Part shown: piece by piece, positions 36,843 to 46,161 of the stretch
Layout: the number at the start of each line of letters is the position of its first letter
How positions within the stretch are numbered: the first letter of the stretch is position 1
From: Rhabdonatronobacter sediminivivens
Lineage (GTDB): Bacteria > Pseudomonadota > Alphaproteobacteria > Rhodobacterales > Rhodobacteraceae
NCBI RefSeq assembly: GCF_013415485.1
Contig: NZ_JACBXS010000020.1
Coordinates: 1 to 64,000, forward strand
DNA length: 64,000 bases
Direction of reading: 5' to 3'
The notes under the pieces: generated by a model
Told to the model about the DNA's origin: nothing
The model's database searches: none
Seen by the model: the letters and a program-made list of their open reading frames with translations, nothing else
Program-made: the position numbers and the translations under genes

Positions 36843-37874
36843 TTATCTGGCAAGCTCCGGGTGTGCATAAGCCTCTGGATAGGGCATCGGACTGGTCGGG
36901 CCCAGGGGAACAACCCCATTCCACGAGCGGCCGAAATACCCTTGCCTGCAGTGGATCAGCGAGCCGCTCTCCGCAACGCCGGGCAAGGCATGGACCCGGC
37001 ACAGCCACCGCCACAGATGCGGGTAATCCAGTGTCTTCGCGCCATTGAGCTTCATCCGAAGGTAATAGACAGGGTCATGCCGGTAGAGCGTCGGAAACAG
37101 GCGCAGGTCGGCTTCGGTGAAGGTGTTGCCGATCAGGAATGGCCGTCCATCGGAAAGCCGGTCCTCCAGGTATGCGAGGGCATCGAAATAGGTCTCGAAC
37201 GCCGCCGCGTATACGGATTGGTCCGAGGAAAACCCGGCCTTGTAGGCACCGTTGTTGATGGCAACGTAGATGAACGCGTTTAGCGTGTCGATTTCGCTGC
37301 GCCTTGCGGTGTCCTGAGGGTATAGATCAGGGCGTTCGGCATCGGGCAGGGAACTGCCAAGACCTGCCGCCGTCCCGTTCAGCATCCGGACGATCTCGGC
37401 GCTTTCATTGTTGATGATCCTGCCCGTGCGCTTGTCATACAGGATCGGGACCGATTGTTCGTCAGAACCTTCTGCACGGTAGATGTCCCTGGCAAGGCGC
37501 AAACCCCTTCCGGTTCCGGTCTCGGCCGTACATTCGGGCAGAGGTGCCCCGGTCAGGGTTGAGATGCGGTCGGGGCTGAATTCCCAGAAGCCTGGCCCCG
37601 CCGGGTCACCGTCCCCGGTCCGGTTTGGAAAGGCGACGTCCATGGTGATGCTGCCCGCAAGACCCAGCATGCTGCGCGCCAGGGTGACGCGATGACACCA
37701 CGGGCAGTTGAGCGCGACGAACAAATGATAGCGCCCGGGCTCCGCAGGGAAGTCCGGATCGCCGATTGCATGCCGAAACCCACTGATGCCACGCACGAAT
37801 TCGCCACGCGCGCGGCGGGCGGAGGCATCGGTCTGATCTTCCTCGACGGAGGCATCACCTATGGAATTGCTCAT
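36843..37874 (-). CDS. Glutathione S-transferase, glutathionyl-hydroquinone reductase (Xi class)
   Basis: 343-aa enzyme of the YqjG/ECM4 class. The N-terminal thioredoxin-like part has CPWCHR with the catalytic Cys57; VPILYDKRTGRIINNESAEIVRML is the glutathione-binding segment. The helical C-terminal half has TFTEADLRLFPTLYRHDPVYY, typical of the class. It reduces S-glutathionyl-(hydro)quinones back to hydroquinones using glutathione, in the cytosol. It stands alone; an IS remnant lies beyond its start. Confidence 0.9.
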   Translation of the reverse strand: MSNSIGDASVEEDQTDASARRARGEFVRGISGFRHAIGDPDFPAEPGRYHLFVALNCPWCHRVTLARSMLGLAGSITMDVAFPNRTGDGDPAGPGFWEFSPDRISTLTGAPLPECTAETGTGRGLRLARDIYRAEGSDEQSVPILYDKRTGRIINNESAEIVRMLNGTAAGLGSSLPDAERPDLYPQDTARRSEIDTLNAFIYVAINNGAYKAGFSSDQSVYAAAFETYFDALAYLEDRLSDGRPFLIGNTFTEADLRLFPTLYRHDPVYYLRMKLNGAKTLDYPHLWRWLCRVHALPGVAESGSLIHCRQGYFGRSWNGVVPLGPTSPMPYPEAYAHPELAR

Positions 37875-38059
37875 CTTTCTCCCTCAACGCCACCAAGGGT
37901 GATGCAGGATGCGTGTCCGTGCAAGCCGTAACTCATTTCCCAGTGTTCAGTGGGGTCTTGCAAGACCAACAGGTGGGTCCGGTGCCTGCCGACCCGTCAC
38001 GCCTGCACCACCGGCAGGGGCACCGCCTTCGCCGGCCTCCTGTGCCGGATGTCCCGGCG

Positions 38060-38276
38060 GTCGGCAACAGGATGCGCGAGCGGTTTTACGACAGCGTCGA
38101 GGCGCTGCAGGCTGACCTCGACGCGTGGCTCGTGTTCTACAACACCGAGCGACCGCACCTCGGATATCGCAACATGGGCCGACGACCCATCGAAACCGTC
38201 ATGCCATTCGTCAGTCAAGAAGGTTAAGTGGACACCTGAACGTTTAGAGACGAATGACTTTTTCAGCAGCCTGCTA
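38060..38276 (+). mobile_element. IS481-type insertion sequence remnant (transposase C-terminus and right end)
   Basis: From about 38060 to the TAA at 38225-38227 the plus strand reads a transposase C-terminus: RMRERFYDSVEALQADLDAW, NTERPHLGYRNMGRRPIETV and an end in VSQEG. The catalytic Asp part and the whole N-terminus are missing. The 50 nt that follow end in GACTTTTTCAGCAGCCTGCTA (38256-38276), which I take as the terminal inverted repeat (TAGCAGGCTGCTGAAAAAGTC). The left part of the element is lost. Family assignment rests on the ADLDAW/NTERPH/GYRNMG pattern. Confidence 0.7.
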
Positions 38277-41200
38277 AAACACCTCCAGGACCGGGATAGT
38301 GCCAAGTGAACCCAAGCCAACCCCGTAAAGGTCCAGCTCCCAGTTATGAGGCACATCCGCCACGTTCAGCCCGTGATCACTGTCGACCCTGTGAAAGCCA
38401 TCGTCGTTGGACAAAAGGTGATACACCTGAATTGGGTCAGGCTCCAGAATACCCGTTGCCATCCTGAGGGCCATCAGCGCATCAGACGCCGATACTCTGC
38501 CATCCCCATTCACATCAGCGGCAATCAGCTCCAGAGCGGAACTGTCACCAAACCGCGCGGGCAACCCGACCGCAAGTCGGAGGATATCAAGAGCATCCGC
38601 CGCAGTTGGCCTTGCAACTGAAGATGTCGAAAACGTAAGGCTCAGAAGATCGTCGATATCCTGATGCTCTTGCATGTTGAATTTGAATTCGTTCTTGGAC
38701 GATTTGGTGCCGACAACGGATACCTCACCAGCTGCGTTCTTCAGCGAAAGGTCGTCAATACGCGCGCCATGTATCTTGACCGTCAACTCCGGGCGCACGA
38801 CTGCCTCGGGAGTATCCGAAGGTTCTTCAGAAATCCCGGAACCTGCAATGTCATCATATGTTGCTGGGCTGTCATCTTCCGGTGCCTCAGATTCCGATAT
38901 GAGGTCACCTTCAAAGGCAGATACAGAAAAGATCGACGACGTATCAAGATACTCGGAATACTTCCCCACAAGATCATCCAGCCGCTGTGACGGCGTCCAG
39001 AATCCGATATGCTCCGCCAGCATGTCGATGTCCCTGAAGCCTGGAAGGATCACGCGCTGTTCCCCCGATTTCAGAGTGATCTCGACATTTCCCCATTGAT
39101 TCACGGTGGCATGATCTTGGACAAACTGTTGCGGATTATCGGCGAAACCTGCCTGATCTGGCGTTTCAAAGAATATGCTGTGGCCGGCATCACTCGAGAA
39201 GTTCTCGATTCTGATAACCTTCGAAGTCGACTCGATATAAATCTCGCTCGAAGCGCCATGCAGGAAAACGTGTTCACGGCCGATGCCTGCAAAGTACTGG
39301 TCACGATCGCCATACAGATGAGCAGTGTTATGACCGCCATTGCCAAAAATCGCGTTGGAGTCGCCGTAACTCGTAATCAGGTCATTCCCTGAACCCCCTA
39401 TGATCGTGTCGGAACCATATCCGCCGGTCAGCGTGTTCTTCCCGGCCACCCCGTAAATAAAGCTCCCCTCCGCCCCCGGCTCTGCGGAGGTATCGGAAAC
39501 ATAAACGGAGATCTCATCATCTCCGGTGCCGCCGAAAATGATATTCGCGCCGGAGCCGCCGTAAATTCGATTGTCCCCTGAAACTACGGAAATGATGTCG
39601 TCACCTTCGCCGCCATAGATCACGTCATTGCCAGTGCCGCCAATAATGCGGTCATTGCCTGGTCCGCCATTCAGGATATTGTCGCCGCGAACGGCGATGA
39701 TCACATCGTCGCCTTCCCCGCCCCAGATTGTGTTTCCCTGACTGCCTGAAACCACGATGACATCATTTCCTGCGCCGCCTCCTACCTCGTTCCATGATCC
39801 ATTCACCAGGATAAGGTTGTCCGACGCGTCGCCGAAGAAGCGTTGGGAATCGTTGATGGTTATGGCATTCGGCGAGTTCAGGCTGGAGGAAAGCTTGGTC
39901 GCTTCTTGCGTGGACTTTTCGCCAATCTGCGCCGCGCCGCTTTCGTTATGGGCAAAAATGAACGCAGCGGTTTCGAAGTCCTGCGCGAAGGTGAAGCTAA
40001 GCACACCATCCTTGACGGAAAACTCCAGGGGTTCGATCGATGGCGATGAGTAGAGCTTCGCTTCCTCGCTCTGTTCCCCTATCACCGAATTTGGGACGCC
40101 AAATATTTCTCGCCAGTCCTCAGGGGTTTCGTGCTTGATGGTCTTTCCCCAGACGCTGACGGGGAGAAATTCGAGGTTGACCTCAACCTCGAGCGTTTCG
40201 GTCAGATTGGAGAACGCATTTGCGCCAAAGAAAAGGACCGCGTAATCGTCACTATTGTAGCCCCAGGTGTTGATTTCTTCCGAGTGCCCGGAGGGCCGGG
40301 TATTCTCTGAGTGCAGTTGCGTTACCGATAGGCCCGGGAGGTAGCGGGACATCAGACCGAAGGCACCCGCACCGCCAAGAAGCGAAGTCCCTGTATCGTT
40401 AACAACGCCAAAAGCGCTGGGATGGATGATGTCGACCCCGTAGATCGCTGCAACGTCAAGACCATGATACGCGTAGGAGGTGAATATCTCCAGTATGTGA
40501 GATTCCTTGGCCGCTCCATAGTCACGATTGGCCAAGCCGTGAGTTGTATAGACTGTCTGCCCGTTATCCAACGTGATGCGCCCGTTCTCCCAGAAATCCT
40601 CGAACCGGAGGTTTGTCCTTTCAGCCAAATCGGTGGGGGAGATGTCCGGAGCGGAGACATCGTGCTTCTCATGTTCAAGGATGAAGCTCTCCAGAGCCTC
40701 GTTTCTTGTCCAAGAGGCGGAGTTCCATGCCGAAACATAAAGCCCCGGGGTATTGCCCCCGGCGTCTTCAATAGCCTGCGACCAGAGCGCGAAACGCTCC
40801 TGATCGCCATCGATCCTGTGATTTGACGATTCGAAGCGAACGGACAAACGGTGGGTCCGCATGTAGTCGATCACCGATTTGGCATCGTCCGAGAGGTGCT
40901 CTCTCAGCAGGGCGTCTTCGTTGTGGTTCCGCGCCATCTGCATGGCAACGGTGATCTTGTTCGCGGAGTAGAATTCAGGGTTCTCATCCTTCGAGCGTTT
41001 GATTTCGCTGAGTATGGCCTCGGAGATTCTGGCGTAGCCCTCGACATCGTCAAAATGTGCGTAGAATTCATTGCCGATCTCGAGGATCAACTCGTTCCGT
41101 ATCGCGCCGAAATCGCCATTGGTCAGCCTGTCCATGAAGGCAGCCGTTTCAGCGGCGGCTGAGTCTACGTCCGATAAGTAGCGTTTTGTCGGAATGATGA

Positions 41201-41492
41201 CCGAAAGTGTCTGGTTGTTGTCATTTGTCGTTTCGACAAGGTCGATCAAGTCAGGACGCGGAATATCCGGGTTCTGAAGGGCATGGAATTCAAGGCCGTA
41301 TCTGTCTTCGCGATCCTCGGAAAGCGTGCCGCCCGGCCAGCGGAGCAAGGTCGTCCCAAGCTCGACGGAGACGTTCTGGTAGTTTTCGAAGGGTCGGTAA
41401 GAGGTGTATATGCCGCCAAAGGCGTTCTTGGAAACCTCGCTGCCAACCGTGAGAAGGTCCTGATAGGAAATCGATATGCGCGCGTTGCTCAT
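38274..41492 (-). CDS. Glycosidase-like RTX protein with dockerin-type domain
   Basis: 1072-aa multidomain protein. Residues about 1-480 form a clan GH-A-like barrel related to GH39/arabinofuranosidase-type enzymes: LLRWPGGTLSED at 49-60 and LEIGNEFYAHF with the probable acid/base Glu142. Residues about 570-740 hold RTX calcium repeats (GGAGNDVI, GGEGDDVI, GGPGNDRI, GGTGNDVI, GGEGDDII and weaker copies). Residues about 955-1015 are a dockerin-like pair ending DVNGDGRVSASDALMALRMA. No N-terminal signal; RTX repeats suggest type I secretion. GC content is visibly lower than in neighbours. The stop TAG lies in the IS terminal repeat, so the native C-terminus is probably lost. AGGTGA precedes ATG 41492. 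Confidence 0.82.
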   Translation of the reverse strand: MSNARISISYQDLLTVGSEVSKNAFGGIYTSYRPFENYQNVSVELGTTLLRWPGGTLSEDREDRYGLEFHALQNPDIPRPDLIDLVETTNDNNQTLSVIIPTKRYLSDVDSAAAETAAFMDRLTNGDFGAIRNELILEIGNEFYAHFDDVEGYARISEAILSEIKRSKDENPEFYSANKITVAMQMARNHNEDALLREHLSDDAKSVIDYMRTHRLSVRFESSNHRIDGDQERFALWSQAIEDAGGNTPGLYVSAWNSASWTRNEALESFILEHEKHDVSAPDISPTDLAERTNLRFEDFWENGRITLDNGQTVYTTHGLANRDYGAAKESHILEIFTSYAYHGLDVAAIYGVDIIHPSAFGVVNDTGTSLLGGAGAFGLMSRYLPGLSVTQLHSENTRPSGHSEEINTWGYNSDDYAVLFFGANAFSNLTETLEVEVNLEFLPVSVWGKTIKHETPEDWREIFGVPNSVIGEQSEEAKLYSSPSIEPLEFSVKDGVLSFTFAQDFETAAFIFAHNESGAAQIGEKSTQEATKLSSSLNSPNAITINDSQRFFGDASDNLILVNGSWNEVGGGAGNDVIVVSGSQGNTIWGGEGDDVIIAVRGDNILNGGPGNDRIIGGTGNDVIYGGEGDDIISVVSGDNRIYGGSGANIIFGGTGDDEISVYVSDTSAEPGAEGSFIYGVAGKNTLTGGYGSDTIIGGSGNDLITSYGDSNAIFGNGGHNTAHLYGDRDQYFAGIGREHVFLHGASSEIYIESTSKVIRIENFSSDAGHSIFFETPDQAGFADNPQQFVQDHATVNQWGNVEITLKSGEQRVILPGFRDIDMLAEHIGFWTPSQRLDDLVGKYSEYLDTSSIFSVSAFEGDLISESEAPEDDSPATYDDIAGSGISEEPSDTPEAVVRPELTVKIHGARIDDLSLKNAAGEVSVVGTKSSKNEFKFNMQEHQDIDDLLSLTFSTSSVARPTAADALDILRLAVGLPARFGDSSALELIAADVNGDGRVSASDALMALRMATGILEPDPIQVYHLLSNDDGFHRVDSDHGLNVADVPHNWELDLYGVGLGSLGTIPVLEVF

Positions 41493-42368
41493 GGGGTCAC
41501 CTGATGCGTCTGGCCACATTTCCGGCGGGGCCGTTCCGGTTTCCGTCGATCGCCAGACAGACCGCTTCCGTTCGCTGGCGACGGTGGCGCGTCGTCAGCG
41601 GTTTCGGGGTGTGGCGGGTCTCCGGTCAGGCCGGTCACGCACGGCAAAGCGCGGGTCGGGGGCATGGCAAGGCAGGGTCTGCGCTTGTCATGGGGGTGAT
41701 GCGCAGGCGCGGTGCTGGCAGGTTCTGGTGTCGTCGATCGGGCGGTTCTTGTTGCGAGGACACAGTTGTCTTCATTCGGGCCCGGAATAAACCGGGCCTG
41801 ATGGCTTGACCGTCTGGGCATGCCGGGCCCGGGGGGAATGTTTCACCATTTCATAGGCTTGGCTCAGGAGCCTTGTGCCGCCGGGTGGAGAATCCCGCGC
41901 TCGGGCCTTGCGTGTATGCCGCCGCCCTATACCCGTCCTGCGCGAATCTCCTGCCCATCCGGAGAGACAGGGCAGGGGGCAGGGGCAGGTCATCGGGGCA
42001 GGTGCGGGTTGGGGTGTTGCCGGTTTCGGAACGGGGCGCGCGCGGGGGGCAGGCGGTGCTCAGGCCATCGGCACGGCCCGGGCCGAACCGGGGCCATCGG
42101 GACCAGAAGCGGGCGCGGTCTGCAAGCCGCCGGGAACTCCCGCGGGCCGGTTCACCAGCGGATGCGGGGCAGGCGCAGCTTTGCCCCCTGCGAAGAACTG
42201 GCCACCACCCTCGGCGCCCGCACAGCGTCCGCGGCCGGACTGACCAGGTGGCCGGGTCCGGGGTTGTCCATCAGGCCAGCTATCGGTCCCTGGTCGCGCC
42301 GCGTAGAAATGATGGGGGGTGCTCCCGGGCATCCAGAGCGGGTGCCGCAACGATGAAGGGAACGCAGG
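41493..42368. other. 876-nt stretch without a supported gene
   Basis: Many frames are open because GC is high, but none has a ribosome site plus a family resemblance. The stretch is rich in G-runs (for example near 41960-42000 repeated GGGGCAGG) and has a hairpin at 41779-41798. It looks like degraded or junction DNA between the RTX gene and the tad region. Confidence 0.45.
41779..41798. repeat. Small perfect hairpin
   Basis: GGCCCGG-AATAAA-CCGGGCC, a 7-bp stem with a 6-nt loop, with no T-tract on either side. It lies 287 nt upstream of the RTX gene start. Confidence 0.5.
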
Positions 42369-42599
42369 ATGGTTCTTGGATATGTCATGACAGGCATGAC
42401 CACTGGCGCGCTGATTGCCGGGATGGGCCTGTTCGCAGGAAGCCCGCTCTGGGTCGCCGTCCTGCTCTATTCGCTGGGCGGAACAATTGGAATGGTCGCT
42501 TTGGCGACGTTGATTTGCGTGTTTCCTCGCGGCAAGCCAGAGGCTGCCGAGCCTGGCAACAAGACCGTTGCGAGTGTCGCCGAGGTCGCACGCCAGTAG
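42369..42599 (+). CDS. Small membrane protein of unknown function (76 aa)
   Basis: 76-aa frame with two hydrophobic helices: GYVMTGMTTGALIAGMGLFA, and SPLWVAVLLYSLGGTIGMVALATLICVF, followed by a polar tail. GAAGGG lies 8 nt before ATG 42369. Glycine-zipper-like spacing in both helices suggests they pack together. I know no family. It could be a small partner of the downstream pilus genes, but nothing in the sequence proves it. Confidence 0.55.
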   Translation: MVLGYVMTGMTTGALIAGMGLFAGSPLWVAVLLYSLGGTIGMVALATLICVFPRGKPEAAEPGNKTVASVAEVARQ

Positions 42600-43068
42600 C
42601 ACCTTGCTCAGAGATTCTCCCTGCCTCGTCGTCGGTGGGGTGATGGCCTGGGCCCAGTTGACTTTGCAGCGAAGCGGGCAGGGCAGTTTCTGTCCAACCG
42701 GGGAGGCGGGCAAGATGGATACCTCGGCCATCTGGCCAAATAGGAAACATCCGGCGCCTCGAGTATCAGGGGGCGATCACGGCGCTCAAACAAATCGGTC
42801 GTATTGCTGCAAGAGAAACAGACGTGTTCCGAAGAATTCTCCACTCTGCCACCGCGACCACTGCAGACGGCGATACATCTCGCCGAGGCGCCGGACGCTG
42901 CCGCGTGGCGAGGATGCAGGGTCCCGTCAGTGTCTGCCTGGTACTCTGGGCTGCGGCATGGCCTATCGGGTGGGACACGTCATCAGAGCCGCCAGGGCTG
43001 TACTTTGAAATGCCTGGTCGTGCTCTTGCATTTTTCTGAATTGCACTCAGGACAAGGAACCTTAAACA
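42600..43068. other. 469-nt stretch upstream of cpaB
   Basis: No gene I can support. A plus-strand frame from 42804 (beginning MLQEKQTCSEEFSTLPPRPL) has protein-like composition for about 40 codons, but no ribosome site and no known relatives. The last 60 nt are AT-rich (TTGCATTTTTCTGAATTG near 43027) and may hold the cpaB promoter. Confidence 0.4.
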
Positions 43069-43893
43069 ATGATGCGCTTTGCAATTCTGGTACTTTCACT
43101 CGGCTCTGGGTCCCTGGCCACGGCGCTGATGATCGATAGCGGGGACTCGGGGCAGGCTGTCGCCAGCATCACAGAGCCCGAGATTGCCGTGCCCATGCGC
43201 GAGGTGCTGGTCGCCGGGACAGACCTTGCGCATGGAGACGTTGTCACGTCGAACACGGTGCGCTGGCAGTCCTGGCCGGAATTCGCCGTAGGCAGCGCCC
43301 TTCTTGTGCGCGATGAACTGCCGGACGCGCCAACGGAGCTGACAGGCAAGTTTGTGCGCGGCGGGTTTTCAGCCGGAGAGCCCATCCGCATTGAACGGCT
43401 TGTCGAAAACGATGCACGACTCCTGTCCTCTAACCTGCCTGAGGGGCGGCGGGCCCTCGCGCTGCGTGTCAGCGCCGAGAGCACGGCCGGGGGGTTTGTG
43501 CTTCCCAATGACCGGGTGGATGTCCTGCTTACCTCGACCGAAAACACTGATGGCAGGAGGGGGGCGGCCAGTCGCGTGATCGCCCGCAATATTCGGGTCC
43601 TGGCCATAGATCAGCTCGTTGATCGCGCCGATGCGGACGCCGTGGTCGGCAATACCGCCACGCTCGAGCTTGCCGAGGGGCAGGTGGAGGTTGTGCTTGC
43701 CGCTGCGGCGTCCGGCATGTTGTCGCTTGCCCTGCGATCGGCGGCAGACCACCACCTGATCGAACCCGAGCCTGAGGTCAGCCCCATCCGCGAGGAGGCC
43801 GTTCCCCTCGCGTCTGTTGCAGAGCCGAAGGACCTGCCCAGAACGGTGCGTGTGCGCCGTGGGACAGAGGTGGAAACCGTCGCATTTCAGTAA
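43069..43893 (+). CDS. cpaB: Flp pilus assembly protein CpaB/RcpC
   Basis: 274-aa periplasmic protein with an N-terminal membrane helix or signal (MMRFAILVLSLGSGSLATALM). The SAF domain (about 40-110) reads VPMREVLVAGTDLAHGDVVTSNTVRWQSWP, followed by the CpaB-type RALALRVSAESTAGGFVLPNDRVDVLLT. CpaB works with the secretin of tight-adherence (Flp) pili. AAGGAA precedes the start. In usual tad loci cpaC (secretin) follows; here cpaE follows at once. Confidence 0.88.
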   Translation: MMRFAILVLSLGSGSLATALMIDSGDSGQAVASITEPEIAVPMREVLVAGTDLAHGDVVTSNTVRWQSWPEFAVGSALLVRDELPDAPTELTGKFVRGGFSAGEPIRIERLVENDARLLSSNLPEGRRALALRVSAESTAGGFVLPNDRVDVLLTSTENTDGRRGAASRVIARNIRVLAIDQLVDRADADAVVGNTATLELAEGQVEVVLAAAASGMLSLALRSAADHHLIEPEPEVSPIREEAVPLASVAEPKDLPRTVRVRRGTEVETVAFQ

Positions 43894-43957
43894 GCGGCGC
43901 GGGCCAGCCAGGCGCGGCCCGGGCAGAATGCACTCGCGTTGGAAGCGGAAGACCCGA

Positions 43958-45124
43958 ATGATCCCCCATGTCTCAATTCGCGCATTTGTCCATTCGCCGA
44001 CCGCAAGCGCGGCGGTGGAGCGCGCTTTGGCAGACCGCCATCTTGCGCGCGCGCAGGGGGAAATACTGTCTGGCGGTATCGCCGCCGCCGTGGCGCATTA
44101 CCGCGCGCATGTCACCCCGGATGTGCTGATCGTCGAGGTCGAACGCGATGTGCTTGCAGAACTGCCCGCCCTGGCGGAAGTCTGCGATACTAGGACACTG
44201 GTTCTTGTCATCGGACAAACCAACGATGTGACCCTTTACAAATGCGTGATGCAGCTTGGGGTTTCGGATTACCTTGTTGCTCCGGTCGATGCGGTCGGGG
44301 TCGTGGCAAGCCTGCGCGGGCTATACGAGGACGGTCGCCAAGCCACCAAGGGCAAGACCTATGCGTTCATCCCCTCCAAAGGGGGGGCGGGGTCGTCAGT
44401 CATCTCGCACAATGTCGCTTGGCTGATGGCTGCCCGCGAAGAGAAGCCCGTCATGCTTGCCGATCTGGACATGGCATTCGGTGCTGCATCGCTCGCGCTT
44501 GATGTCAGGACGCAGCACAAGCTGACCGATGTGATGCAGGATGCTGCGCAAATGGATACGGCGCTGCTGGACCGTCTGCTGATTGCGCGCGGAAAGCATC
44601 TGCAGCTTCTGGCGCCTTCGGCGGCGCTTGCCGAAGCAGAGCTTCCCGCTGCCTCCTTGCGCAAGCTGGTCGAGCTCGCGCGGGACGGCTTTCGCAACAC
44701 CGTGCTGGACCTGCCAGGCGCCTGGTCGCCGACCGTGAAGGAGGCGCTGCTCATGGCTGATGACGTGGTCGTTACCGCGCAGCCGGACCTGATCAGCCTG
44801 CGCAATACCCGGGCGCTTCTGGACTTTCTGGTGCGTTCGCGTCCGAATGATCCGGCGCCGAAACTCGTGCTGAATCAGGTCGGGCAGCGCAAGCGCCCCG
44901 AGCTTGCGCCCGCCGCGTTTGTCGAGGCGCTGCAATTCAAGCCGACAGTCATCGTCAGATCCGATCCTGCGGTTTTCGGAAAGGCCGTAAACACGGGCCA
45001 GACGATCCCGGAAATTGCCCCGCGATCCGCCGCATCGCGGGAGTTGGCCAAGCTTTCGCGTGAGCTGCTGGGCACAGAGGGCGCGCAGAAGCTGTCCCGG
45101 CGCTTCAGCTTCCGGAGGGGATGA
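43958..45124 (+). CDS. cpaE: Tad pilus localisation ATPase CpaE/TadZ
   Basis: 388-aa protein of the ParA/MinD-like CpaE family. Residues about 1-120 form an atypical receiver domain. The ATPase part starts at TYAFIPSKGGAGSSVISHNV; the deviant Walker A (KGGAGSS in place of KGGxGKT) is usual for CpaE. MLADLDMAFGAASLAL is the switch/Walker B region and TVLDLPGAWSPTV follows. It places pilus machinery at the cell pole. ATG 43958 has GGAAG upstream and begins at the domain. The stop overlaps the next start by 4 nt. Confidence 0.87.
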   Translation: MIPHVSIRAFVHSPTASAAVERALADRHLARAQGEILSGGIAAAVAHYRAHVTPDVLIVEVERDVLAELPALAEVCDTRTLVLVIGQTNDVTLYKCVMQLGVSDYLVAPVDAVGVVASLRGLYEDGRQATKGKTYAFIPSKGGAGSSVISHNVAWLMAAREEKPVMLADLDMAFGAASLALDVRTQHKLTDVMQDAAQMDTALLDRLLIARGKHLQLLAPSAALAEAELPAASLRKLVELARDGFRNTVLDLPGAWSPTVKEALLMADDVVVTAQPDLISLRNTRALLDFLVRSRPNDPAPKLVLNQVGQRKRPELAPAAFVEALQFKPTVIVRSDPAVFGKAVNTGQTIPEIAPRSAASRELAKLSRELLGTEGAQKLSRRFSFRRG

Positions 45125-45639
45125 TGAAGCACGGGCATGACATGATCCCTGCCAGAGACAACCGCATGGTCAGGCTGCTCCTTGCGCGATGGCTGCACGG
45201 CGCCGTTCGGTTCGCCAGGGACCAGCGAGGCGTTGCGGCGATCGAGTTCGCGCTTGTCGCGCCGGTTGTCGTCTTCGCTCTGGTGGCGATGGCGGATATC
45301 GGTCTGGCGGTTCGTGACCGGATGGCGCTCGATCATATCGTACGGACGGGCGCGCAGGCCGCCACCATGAATCCGGGAACCCAGGCTGTGCTTGATGTGC
45401 TTGACGCGGCATCGCATGGCAGCCTGACCAGGGCGGGCAGCGCGGCTGCGCTTTCGGTCAGCGTTGTTCAGGAATGTGCCTGCCCCGACGCCCCCGAAGT
45501 CACGGTGGCCTGCGCGACAAACTGCTCCGGGCAGAAGCCAACCTATATTTTCTATACGCTGCGGGCAGATACCGTCGCCACGGGCCTGATCCTGCCGAAC
45601 ATGGCCGTCGCCTCCCGGGCGCGGGTACAGGTCAGGTGA
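45121..45639 (+). CDS. TadE-like pseudopilin
   Basis: 172-aa TadE family protein. A basic N-terminus leads to RDQRGVAAIEFALVAPVVVFALVAM (about 34-58), where G/A-AIEF is the prepilin cleavage and E+5 motif. Four cysteines form a cluster after residue 115 (ECACPDAP, ACATNC) and may make disulfides outside the membrane. A minor pilin or scaffold of the Tad system. GGAGGGG precedes the start. Confidence 0.82.
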   Translation: MMKHGHDMIPARDNRMVRLLLARWLHGAVRFARDQRGVAAIEFALVAPVVVFALVAMADIGLAVRDRMALDHIVRTGAQAATMNPGTQAVLDVLDAASHGSLTRAGSAAALSVSVVQECACPDAPEVTVACATNCSGQKPTYIFYTLRADTVATGLILPNMAVASRARVQVR

Positions 45640-45644
45640 TGGGT

Positions 45645-46037
45645 ATGCGGGGTATTCGGCGCCACTGGCGGGATGAATCGGGGGCGACGGCGGTCGAGTT
45701 CTCCATCGTCGGTCTGCTGGCCATCGTCCTCTGTGTCGGAACGCTGGAACTGGGCCGCGCCCTGCATGTGGCAAACGAACTGTCCTTTGCCTTGGATCGG
45801 GGCGTGCGGTTGATCCACCTGAACCCTCAAGTCTCGGATGAGGAGGTTCGGGCAGAAATAAGGGCGAATCTGGGGCTGGCGAATGCCACCGGCCTGGAGA
45901 TCCTCACAAGCCACGACAGCAGCGGCGCATCCCCGGTGCGCGACCTCAGTGTCAGCCTTCCGCTGACCCTCATCATCCCGGCCCTTGGAAGCCGGGACCT
46001 GAGGGTGCGGGTAGAGCGCATGGTGCCGACGCCATGA
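45645..46037 (+). CDS. TadE-like pseudopilin, second copy
   Basis: 130-aa TadE family protein. WRDESGATAVEFSIVGLLAIVLCVGTLELGRAL (about 8-40) has the cleavage motif and membrane helix, followed by ELSFALDRGVRLIHLN, typical for TadE. ATG 45645 was chosen because AGGTG lies 6 nt upstream; ATG 45639 would overlap the previous stop but touch that site. Confidence 0.8.
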   Translation: MRGIRRHWRDESGATAVEFSIVGLLAIVLCVGTLELGRALHVANELSFALDRGVRLIHLNPQVSDEEVRAEIRANLGLANATGLEILTSHDSSGASPVRDLSVSLPLTLIIPALGSRDLRVRVERMVPTP

Positions 46038-46161
46038 CGGCCCGGCTGCACCTCAACAGCAGCGCGGGTCTGCGCCGATACGGCCATGTGCCGGGCAGGG
46101 GGCCAATGCGCCATGCCGGTTTGCGCCCGCCGGGCGCCATTGCAGCAGGGGAGCGAACGCC

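Noticed and set aside
37913..38059. N-terminal part of the open frame that ends in the transposase remnant
   Set aside because: The first 49 codons have no transposase similarity and a composition like random GC-rich DNA; only the part from about 38060 is kept.
42824..43039. 71-codon open frame upstream of cpaB as a possible Flp pilin
   Set aside because: It lacks the prepilin cleavage motif and the E+5 residue, and has no ribosome site, so it is not a pilin.
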